10,617 bases of DNA, taken from NCBI GenBank assembly GCA_900553705.1, contig USEK01000038.1, positions 1 to 10,617 of the forward strand, read 5' to 3'. Each line of letters opens with the position of its first letter. The first letter of the stretch is position 1. Positions 6,024-10,617 of this stretch are shown here, in pieces. The notes below the pieces were generated by a model. It did no database searches. It saw nothing but the letters and a program-made list of their open reading frames with translations, and was not told where the DNA came from. The DNA is from an uncultured Collinsella sp. Its GTDB lineage: Bacteria; Actinomycetota; Coriobacteriia; Coriobacteriales; Coriobacteriaceae. A program made the position numbers and the translations under genes.

Positions 6024-7235
6024 TTAAAGAGAGAATAGGCGTGCAGTGACTGTCTCTGGTATACCCTGGCTGTTGCGCACCGTGGCGTACGTAAGGAATG
6101 AGTCCGATTTTCCCGCCGTAGCTGGATAATCGCCATACTCCAAAGCGCGGTCGGGCGACAGCAGCGAGCCATAGGTCTTGGCAGAGGTGTCGATCAGGAA
6201 ATGCGACGCCTGTACCTTAACAAGGTATTTATTCTTCTTGCCAGCCGCACATGCGAGCGGCTCGCGTGACAGAAAGAGGTACGGCCCTCCCTCATTACCG
6301 ATATACGTGCCCATATTGCCCAGGCTGCCCACGCCACTATAGGCCGCCTCGATAGAAAACACGAAGGTATCGCCCATATATACGGCCTCGAAAGGCGAAA
6401 CTGACGAAGGGAGGACCAACTGGGCACGCTTGGTGTTGTTGCCGTCGGTCAGATCGATTGCCGTTATGCCGTAGTAGACGCCCTCGTCGTTGCGGACACG
6501 CGGCGAGATGGTCAAAATGCCGTCGCTCGCGCGCGGGGCCGATGCAAAGCGGCCCGTCGATTTCCAAATTATCTCGGCCTTGGATTCATCAAGCGAGCGA
6601 CGATAGCAAAACGAATCACTACTCGTTTTATTGCCGCCTGCCGAAGGCATTTTATACCAGATGACCGATGACCCGAACGCCGTAAACAGGGGCGGATCAT
6701 AGTCCTTGCCACCTCGATCGAGCTCAACCACGTCGCCAGAGAGCGAAGCGCCCGACAGATTTTGAGCGTAGAGCTTCCACGATGAATTGGCAAAGTTCAT
6801 CTCAACCCACGCGAATACGCCGTCGCCGGCACGGACATCGTAGAATGCATATCCCGTGCCCTCGATAGGATCCTCGATTAATGTGGTAAGCGAGCCATCA
6901 CCCAGGTTGAGCACACCGAGTGTGTTGGCGTGCAGCGCCGATGCGGGCGCCATCATCGCCGCGGCGTAATCGCCGTCGCAGTAGTACAGCAGCGTACCCA
7001 GAGGCAGCGTCCACGACGCCGCCGGCTCAAGATCGATGTCGACTGCCTCGTACTCATCCGTAATCGAGATGATCTTGGAATCGTCCTTGATAACCTGCGG
7101 CTCGCCGGCGGCATCATCGCTGGTGCCCGTTTTTTTCGAGCATCCGGCAAGTACCGTGGCAGCGCCCGCGGCAGCCCCACCGAGTACGAAGCCGCGACGC
7201 GATATTCCGTTCTTGATGTGATCGGCGATACCCAT
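6024..7235 (-). CDS. Tat-exported lipoprotein, beta-rich, function unknown
   Basis: A 403-aa predicted surface lipoprotein. The N-terminus carries a twin-arginine signal (SRRGFVLGG, residues 12-20), an Ala/Gly-rich hydrophobic stretch, and the lipobox LAGC, so Cys32 would be lipidated and the mature protein anchored outside the membrane. Tat export implies folding before transport. The rest is rich in beta-type residues and aromatic/Gly repeats spaced in a way compatible with a beta-propeller or other WD/YVTN-like fold, but I see no clear repeat signature. No catalytic motif is recognised. Its ATG shares one base with the stop of the upstream TSCPD gene (TAATG), so it depends on translational coupling. 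The pairing suggests co-expression only; no shared function is known to me. Confidence 0.85.
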   Translation of the reverse strand: MGIADHIKNGISRRGFVLGGAAAGAATVLAGCSKKTGTSDDAAGEPQVIKDDSKIISITDEYEAVDIDLEPAASWTLPLGTLLYYCDGDYAAAMMAPASALHANTLGVLNLGDGSLTTLIEDPIEGTGYAFYDVRAGDGVFAWVEMNFANSSWKLYAQNLSGASLSGDVVELDRGGKDYDPPLFTAFGSSVIWYKMPSAGGNKTSSDSFCYRRSLDESKAEIIWKSTGRFASAPRASDGILTISPRVRNDEGVYYGITAIDLTDGNNTKRAQLVLPSSVSPFEAVYMGDTFVFSIEAAYSGVGSLGNMGTYIGNEGGPYLFLSREPLACAAGKKNKYLVKVQASHFLIDTSAKTYGSLLSPDRALEYGDYPATAGKSDSFLTYATVRNSQGIPETVTARLFSL

Positions 7236-7498
7236 TAGGCGATCTCGGCGCGAGCGGCCTCGATAGCGCGTGTAAGCTGGTCGGCGCAGGAGGTCTTTTT
7301 CATACCGCAGGTATTACCGGCGAGAACCTCGATTACGCGATCGGCAGGAGCGCCCTCGACCAGCTTGGAGATAGCCTTGAGATTGCCGTCGCAGCCGCCG
7401 GTAAATTCAACGCCCATCACCTTGTTGCCGTCATCGGAAAGGTCAAGGTGAATATTGCGAGCACACACGCCCTGAGGCTTGTAATCAAACGAAATCAT
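7235..7498 (-). CDS. TSCPD-domain small protein (ribonucleotide-reductase C-terminal-like)
   Basis: An 87-aa cytoplasmic protein matching the small stand-alone TSCPD family. Four conserved Cys are seen: Cys12 (GVCARNI), Cys36 (TGGCDGNL), Cys64 (GNTCGMKKTSC) and Cys71 (TSCADQL, the TSCPD-type motif with Ala in place of Pro). In the full-length family this domain forms the C-terminal part of vitamin B12-dependent ribonucleotide reductases; the role of the stand-alone form is not settled, and metal binding by the four Cys is plausible. The start ATG has AGGGG about 7 nt before it. It overlaps the next gene by one base. Length is normal for the family. Confidence 0.88.
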   Translation of the reverse strand: MISFDYKPQGVCARNIHLDLSDDGNKVMGVEFTGGCDGNLKAISKLVEGAPADRVIEVLAGNTCGMKKTSCADQLTRAIEAARAEIA

Positions 7499-7532
7499 GC
7501 GATCCCCTCTCAGAATGTTATTCGAGACGACT

Positions 7533-7559
7533 ATTATCCCCGTCTTTCCCTAAATGCAA
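7533..7559 (-). promoter_or_regulatory. Candidate promoter of the TSCPD-lipoprotein operon
   Basis: On the minus strand TTGCAT (7554-7559) and GATAAT (7533-7538) are 15 bp apart. The -10 matches 5/6, but the spacing is shorter than the ideal 17. It is the only promoter-like pair I see between the purB-distal hairpin and the ATG at 7498. Confidence 0.4.
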
Positions 7560-7562
7560 CGA

Positions 7563-7600
7563 GGCGCTTTGCCGGCAACACACATTACCAGCAAAGCGCC
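7563..7600 (-). terminator. Hairpin after purB, possible terminator without a T-run
   Basis: A perfect 10-bp inverted repeat, GGCGCTTTGC (7563-7572) with GCAAAGCGCC (7591-7600), with an 18-nt loop that can add two inner pairs. It lies 27 nt past the purB stop and before the candidate promoter at 7533-7559, as expected for a transcript end. However, neither strand has a T-run directly after it. It may act with Rho or as an mRNA 3' stabiliser. Confidence 0.5.
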
Positions 7601-7626
7601 CTAAAAAGCTAACGTTATGCCCGAGC

Positions 7627-8973
7627 CTACTCGAAGCTCAGCTGCTCCAGACGATCAAAGACCGTGTCGATACGGGTGAGGAAGTCCCACGGATCAAAGA
7701 TCTCGTCGAGCTTCTCCTGACTGACGGTGCAGCGCGGGTCGGCCTCGAGACGCTCCTTAAAGGTGGGGCCGGAGACACAATCCTGTACCTCGTGCCAGGT
7801 TGCCATAGCGTTCTCCTGCACAATGGCGTACGCGTCCTCGCGGGTGATGCCCGTATCGACAAGGGCGAGCAGCACCTTGGAGGAGAAGATGAGGCCGCGG
7901 GTCTTATTGAGGTTGGCCATCATGCGGGCGGGATACAGCTGCAGGCCGTCGATAACGCGGATGAGGCACTGGAACATGTGGTCGAGGGCGATGAAGCTAT
8001 CGGCCTGGGCGACGCGCTCGGCAGAGGAGTGCGAAATGTCACGCTCGTGCCACAGGGCGACGTTATCGAAGGCAACCTGGGCGTTGGACTTCACGACGCG
8101 CGACAGACCGCAGACTTTCTCCATGGTGATGGGGTTGCGCTTGTGCGGCATGGCTGAGCTGCCCTTTTGGCCCTTACGGAACGGCTCCTCGGCCTCGAGC
8201 GTATCGGTCTTCTGTAGATTGCGAACCTCGGTAGCGATGCGCTCACAGGTGGCCGCTGTAGTGGCAAGCACGCCGGCAAGGTAGGCATGGTGATCGCGGC
8301 TGATGACCTGCGTGGACAGAGGATCGTGGACCAGGCCCAGGTGCTCGCAGACGTACTCCTCGACGAACGGCTCGATGGAGCTGTACGTGCCGACAGCGCC
8401 CGAGATAGCACCGAAGGCAACATTCTTGCGGGCGTCCTCAAGACGATCCAGATCGCGCTTGAGTTCCCAGGCCCAAGAGCCAAACTTCATGCCGAAGGTC
8501 ATCGGCTCGGCGTGGATGCCATGAGTGCGGCCGGCACAGAGCGTGTTGCGCTCCTCAAAGGCGCGACGCTTGCAAATCTCGCCGAGTTTTTTGACGTCCT
8601 CGATGATCAGGTCGCAGGCCTGGGTGAGCTGGTAGCACAGGGCCGTGTCGCCCAGATCGGAGCTGGTCATGCCATAGTGAACCCAGCGGCTGGGCTTGGG
8701 GTCGCCCTCGGGAACATCGGCATCGATGTATTCCTTCATGTTGGTCAGGAAGGCAATGACGTCGTGGCGCGTGACTTCCTCGATCTCATCGACCTTCGCC
8801 TTCTCAAAGTTGGCATGGTCGCGGATCCACTGGGCCTCGTCTTTGGAAATACCGATCTTGCCGAGCTCCGCCTGGGCCTCGCAGGCCAGAACCTCGATCT
8901 CCTGCCAAATGGCGTACTTGTTCTCGAGGGAGAAGATGTGTCCCATCTCCGGGCGGGTATAGCGATCGATCAT
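7627..8973 (-). CDS. purB: Adenylosuccinate lyase
   Basis: A 448-aa enzyme of the fumarase/aspartase superfamily that removes fumarate from SAICAR (giving AICAR) and from adenylosuccinate (giving AMP); it acts as a cytoplasmic homotetramer. Visible hallmarks, in the 448-aa numbering, are RHDVIAF (69-75), HYGMTSSD (99-106), the catalytic-His region GRTHGIHAEP (148-157), and the superfamily signature GSSAMPHKRNP (271-281) that carries the catalytic serine loop. The frame extends upstream to 9039, but the ATG at 8973 is preceded by AAAAAGGAG five nt away and MIDRYTRPEMGHIFS is the usual N-terminus. Length is normal. A -10-like TACAAT lies 45 bp upstream. It works with PurC, encoded elsewhere in the window but not in the same operon. 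Confidence 0.97.
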   Translation of the reverse strand: MIDRYTRPEMGHIFSLENKYAIWQEIEVLACEAQAELGKIGISKDEAQWIRDHANFEKAKVDEIEEVTRHDVIAFLTNMKEYIDADVPEGDPKPSRWVHYGMTSSDLGDTALCYQLTQACDLIIEDVKKLGEICKRRAFEERNTLCAGRTHGIHAEPMTFGMKFGSWAWELKRDLDRLEDARKNVAFGAISGAVGTYSSIEPFVEEYVCEHLGLVHDPLSTQVISRDHHAYLAGVLATTAATCERIATEVRNLQKTDTLEAEEPFRKGQKGSSAMPHKRNPITMEKVCGLSRVVKSNAQVAFDNVALWHERDISHSSAERVAQADSFIALDHMFQCLIRVIDGLQLYPARMMANLNKTRGLIFSSKVLLALVDTGITREDAYAIVQENAMATWHEVQDCVSGPTFKERLEADPRCTVSQEKLDEIFDPWDFLTRIDTVFDRLEQLSFE

Positions 8974-9017
8974 AGCGGCTCCTTTTTGGTTATTGGCACG
9001 TTGGTCGTAACCTAACC

Positions 9018-9023
9018 ATTGTA
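9018..9023 (-). promoter_or_regulatory. Candidate -10 box of purB
   Basis: TACAAT on the minus strand matches the -10 consensus at 5/6 and sits in the same context (GGTACAATG) as the tRNA-Lys -10. No good -35 hexamer is seen 16-18 bp upstream, so this is tentative. Confidence 0.3.
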
Positions 9024-9075
9024 CCGTGCGCAGGTGCAAGTATGGGCAGCAGGCATTAACCTAACATTTTGGAAT

Positions 9076-9128
9076 TGGAGCGAGCAACGGGACGTCTGCG
9101 TTATTTGCTTCGCAAATCCGCACCGGCT
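9076..9128 (-). repeat. Degenerate partial copy of the Gly three-hairpin element with a tRNA-Gly 3' remnant
   Basis: Bases 9076-9093 repeat the tRNA-Gly 3' end with one mismatch (at 9083). They are followed by the same GTCTGCG and the TTTGC-TTC-GCAAA hairpin and linker CGCACCGGCT as in the fuller copy at 9226-9260, with one inserted T and one substitution that break the outer stem. The other two hairpins are absent. The sequence between this copy and the next (9129-9206) has no recognisable content. Confidence 0.75.
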
Positions 9129-9206
9129 TCAGTGGCATACCGAGATCCGGGGAAGTGTGGGAGCAAAGCGGGCTGAATCTACCATTCCCGAAATCTTCCT
9201 TGCTCC

Positions 9207-9225
9207 ATGGAGCGGGCAACGGGAC
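9207..9225 (-). pseudogene. tRNA-Gly 3'-end remnant
   Basis: Nineteen bases are identical to 9398-9416, the 3' end of the intact tRNA-Gly: from the edge of the T-loop through the acceptor strand and CCA. As at the Lys locus, the match stops at the T-loop and the hairpin element follows. It sits within a perfect 12-bp palindrome GCTCCATGGAGC (9202-9213) centred on the CCA end. Confidence 0.8.
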
Positions 9226-9328
9226 GTCTGCGTATTTGCTTCGCAAATACGCACCGGCTGCGGTCGCCTATCGGCGACCTTGCCTGCTCGCTATAAACGC
9301 TTCGCGTTTATTTAACGCTCGCACCCTG
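9226..9328 (-). repeat. Three-hairpin tRNA-associated element, Gly copy
   Basis: Three hairpins lie in a row: 9229-9239 with 9243-9253 (11 bp, 3-nt loop), 9262-9268 with 9273-9279 (7 bp, 4-nt loop), and 9293-9300 with 9304-9311 (8 bp, 3-nt loop). On the minus strand the loops are GAA, GATA and GAA. Reading that strand, the series (T-arm, GGG.GCG.AGC, AAACGC hairpin, GCAAGG, middle hairpin, GCAGC, GAA-loop hairpin, tRNA 3' end) matches the Lys copy at 368-457 in order and linker sequence, while the stems differ and stay paired. No coding content is credible. Not recognised as a known repeat. Confidence 0.72.
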
Positions 9329-9345
9329 TCGGGTTCGAGTCCCGG
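9329..9345 (+). repeat. Inverted copy of the tRNA-Gly T-arm
   Basis: TCGGG-TTCGAGT-CCCGG folds as a proper T-arm (5 bp, 7-nt loop) on the plus strand, opposite to the tRNA-Gly gene. Fifteen bases, CGGGTTCGAGTCCCG, equal the T-arm core of the adjacent tRNA-Gly. No acceptor strand follows, so this is not part of a plus-strand tRNA. It borders the three-hairpin element just as 458-473 does at the Lys locus. Confidence 0.75.
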
Positions 9346-9354
9346 CACTTTATT

Positions 9355-9388
9355 GAAAAAGGCACGGTAACGAAACGTTACCGTGCCT
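9355..9388 (-). terminator. Rho-independent terminator of tRNA-Gly
   Basis: A perfect 12-bp inverted repeat (9361-9372 with 9376-9387; GGCACGGTAACG and its complement) is followed on the minus strand by TTTTTC. It lies 11 nt past the tRNA CCA. Confidence 0.9.
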
Positions 9389-9398
9389 GAAATTCGAA

Positions 9399-9473
9399 TG
9401 GAGCGGGCAACGGGACTCGAACCCGCGAGTGTCAGCTTGGGAAGCTGATGCCTTACCACTTGGCGATGCCCGC
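9399..9473 (-). tRNA. tRNA-Gly (anticodon CCC)
   Basis: A complete 75-nt tRNA with encoded CCA (9399-9401). Acceptor GCGGGCA pairs with TGCCCGC. The anticodon arm TCAGC-TTCCCAA-GCTGA gives anticodon CCC, which reads GGG. The T-arm is GCGGG-TTCGAGT-CCCGT and the discriminator base is T (U in the RNA), as usual for bacterial tRNA-Gly. Promoter and terminator flank it, so it is a single-gene unit. Two further copies of its 3' end lie downstream (9207-9225 and 9076-9093). Confidence 0.97.
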
Positions 9474-9486
9474 ATATGTGGGGGAT

Positions 9487-9516
9487 AGTATAACGCGGTT
9501 GTCTTGTTCGATACAA
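9487..9516 (-). promoter_or_regulatory. Promoter of tRNA-Gly
   Basis: On the minus strand TTGTAT (9511-9516) and TATACT (9487-9492) are separated by 18 bp. The -10 matches 5/6 and the -35 only 3/6. The -10 lies 13 bp before the tRNA 5' end, the normal position. Confidence 0.55.
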
Positions 9517-9538
9517 GAGTGGCGATGCTTGTTTTAGC

Positions 9539-9602
9539 TGTGGAGATTCGTTTGAAAATCGCGTCAATTGTGGAGATGAGGACCTTTGACCTCCTGTTCT
9601 CC
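9539..9602 (+). other. Twin TGTGGAGAT repeats and a nested hairpin upstream of the adhesin
   Basis: TGTGGAGAT occurs at 9539-9547 and again at 9569-9577, exactly 30 bp apart, or about three helical turns. The second copy opens a nested hairpin: GGAGA (9572-9576) with TCTCC (9598-9602), and GAGG (9578-9581) with CCTC (9590-9593). This region lies between the divergent tRNA-Gly and adhesin genes, so it could hold an operator or leader structure. No named regulator site is recognised. Confidence 0.3.
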
Positions 9603-9725
9603 TTATCTTCTACCTGCGCTTTTGCTTGATTATTGTATTTGAGCTCGATTTGTCAGAAATCAGGCAAGCTTTTGGTCAGCTTCTGGTACTTACCCGCATG
9701 AACCATGGCGGTAGCCTCATCCCAA

Positions 9726-9750
9726 GCGCCGCGGCCTCCCCGTGCGGCGC
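9726..9750 (+). promoter_or_regulatory. GC hairpin just before the adhesin ribosome binding site
   Basis: GCGCCGC (9726-9732) pairs with GCGGCGC (9744-9750), 7 bp with an 11-nt loop, ending 10 bases before AAGGAG (9761-9766). It would lie in the 5' leader of the adhesin mRNA. No T-run follows, so it is not a terminator. I see no known riboswitch class here. Confidence 0.4.
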
Positions 9751-9770
9751 ACGAGGGATAAGGAGCAGCC

Positions 9771-10585
9771 ATGTCCAACGCACCCACGCACTCTGTCCAC
9801 AGCGCAATCGCAACAGGTCCGCTGCTCCTGCTCCTCTTCCTGCTTTTCGGCTGCCTGGCACCGGGAGCCGCATTTGCCGTCGATGGCTACGACCAGCTCG
9901 GCTTCCGCACCATTAGCGATGATTGTGGACCCTTCTTCATCGGCAAATATGAAGCTCAGGACGCCTCGATTGCCTACTGCATGAACCAGGAACGCCCCGG
10001 GCCCACCAAGCCGGGCGGCCCATGGCTCAACTTTGATCAAGGCTGGGTGTGGCTCGACGACGAGTTCGCGGCAATCGTTTGTCACGGATATCCTACCGCC
10101 ACGTCGTTTGGCGGTTACCATCTTTCACCCGATCGCGCCCGCGCCGCCACCCAGCTTGCCGTATGGATGCTCAACGGCACTACCCATGTCGACGGCACCT
10201 ACTCCTACACGACCGCTCAGGGCAAAACCAAGAGTGGGCACTTTACCGCCGACGATGAAGTCGTGGCGGCTGCGCGATGGCTCCACGACAACGCAAAATC
10301 AGGAAGCATCAAAGCCGCTCCGCACCGCGCGCGGCGCTATTTAGGGGCCGTATCGGGCGGCAACAAACGTCAAGACATGCTCTATGTACTGCCGGCAGTC
10401 TCTGTTTCCTTCCAAAAGCAGTCTGCGAACACCGCTATTACCAGCGGAAACAATACCTATCAGTTTAGTGGGGCGACGTTCAATATCTTTGAGGGCGCCA
10501 GCGACGCACATGTCGGCACCGTCAAGATGGACGGCAACGGTCGAGCACAGGCGACACTTCTGCCCAATACGGCATACTACCTAGT
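9771..10585 (+). CDS. Secreted thioester-domain surface adhesin, N-terminal part (cut by contig end)
   Basis: The ATG follows AAGGAG by 5 nt. The frame stays open to the window end; residues 1-271 are genuine. Residues 1-36 form a signal peptide (hydrophobic run LLLLLFLLFGCLA, likely cut after AFA). The next part resembles a thioester domain (TED): Cys70 in AYCMNQERPGP and Gln128 in ATQLAVWML match the [YFL]C...P and TQxAIW motifs whose Cys and Gln form an internal thioester used for covalent attachment to host surfaces in Gram-positive adhesins. From about residue 208 (VSVSFQKQS...TYQFSGATFNIFEG) a second domain begins, typical of SpaA/prealbumin-like stalk repeats. The full protein should continue with more stalk domains and a cell-wall sorting signal, which are missing. 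It is the only clear plus-strand gene and is transcribed away from tRNA-Gly. Confidence 0.88.
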
Positions 10586-10617
10586 CTGTCTCTTATACAC
10601 ATCTGACGCTGCCGACG
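10586..10617. other. Nextera transposase adapter contamination at the contig end
   Basis: The last 32 bases are not genomic. They start with the 19-bp Tn5 mosaic end CTGTCTCTTATACACATCT (10586-10604) and go on with GACGCTGCCGACG (10605-10617), the reverse complement of the Nextera Read 1 adapter. In the adhesin frame this yields CLLYTSDAAD, a known artefact tail in protein databases. True sequence ends at about 10585. Confidence 0.98.

Noticed and set aside
8974..9039. Longer purB start (22 extra residues)
   Set aside because: The extension contains the ribosome binding site AAAAAGGAG of the inner ATG and has no family similarity.
9329..9345. A plus-strand tRNA ending in this T-arm
   Set aside because: The T-arm folds, but no acceptor stem, anticodon arm or CCA fits around it; the sequence after it runs straight into the tRNA-Gly terminator.
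349..9416. Prophage or integrative island at the tRNA genes
   Set aside because: tRNA 3' duplications suggest att sites, but no integrase, recombinase or phage gene is in the window and the stretches between the repeats are only about 90-115 bp.
9660..9770. Cyclic-di-GMP or other riboswitch in the adhesin leader
   Set aside because: AACCATGG and GGTAGCCTC fragments recall the GEMM class, but the conserved core and the paired arms are missing; only a simple GC hairpin is present.
10584..10617. Continuation of the adhesin as VCLLYTSDAAD
   Set aside because: These residues come from the Nextera adapter, not from the genome.

Overview
This window most likely comes from a gut member of the Coriobacteriia (Actinomycetota), with Collinsella as the best guess. 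The evidence is indirect: moderately high GC, a Tat-exported lipoprotein next to a TSCPD-domain protein, a thioester surface adhesin, and the overall gene style. No 16S or other firm marker is present. The last 32 bases are Nextera sequencing adapter, so the right edge is the end of an assembled contig. The left edge also cuts a reading frame.

Layout. Nearly everything is on the minus strand. In transcription order (right to left) it holds: tRNA-Gly(CCC); purB; a TSCPD-domain protein overlapping a Tat lipoprotein gene; an OmpR-type response regulator followed 11 nt later by its sensor histidine kinase; purC directly abutting a small two-helix membrane protein; an M29-family aminopeptidase; and tRNA-Lys(UUU). 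On the plus strand there is only a possible C-terminal protein fragment at the left edge and, at the right edge, the N-terminal 271 residues of a secreted thioester-domain adhesin cut by the contig end.

How the genes work together. purB and purC are two consecutive-step enzymes of de novo purine synthesis (PurC makes SAICAR, PurB cleaves it; PurB also acts in AMP synthesis), but they are separated here by unrelated genes. The two-component pair is a normal envelope-signalling operon with an unknown stimulus. The aminopeptidase has its own unit beyond a strong terminator.

The most unusual content is non-coding. Just downstream of each tRNA gene, past its terminator, lies a 90-105 bp element made of three successive short hairpins. 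The tRNA-Lys and tRNA-Gly copies align end to end: the hairpins come in the same order with conserved linkers, but their stem sequences differ in a way that preserves pairing. On the tRNA-coding strand every loop is of the type GAA or GNNA. Each element is bounded on one side by a copy of the neighbouring tRNA's 3' end, and on the other by a T-arm-like sequence (at the Gly locus an inverted 15-nt copy of the tRNA-Gly T-arm). At the Lys locus the terminator is duplicated as well, again with compensatory stem changes. A further partial copy lies beyond the Gly element. I do not recognise this family. It looks like a structured, possibly mobile, tRNA-associated repeat, and it is the main candidate here for something undescribed.
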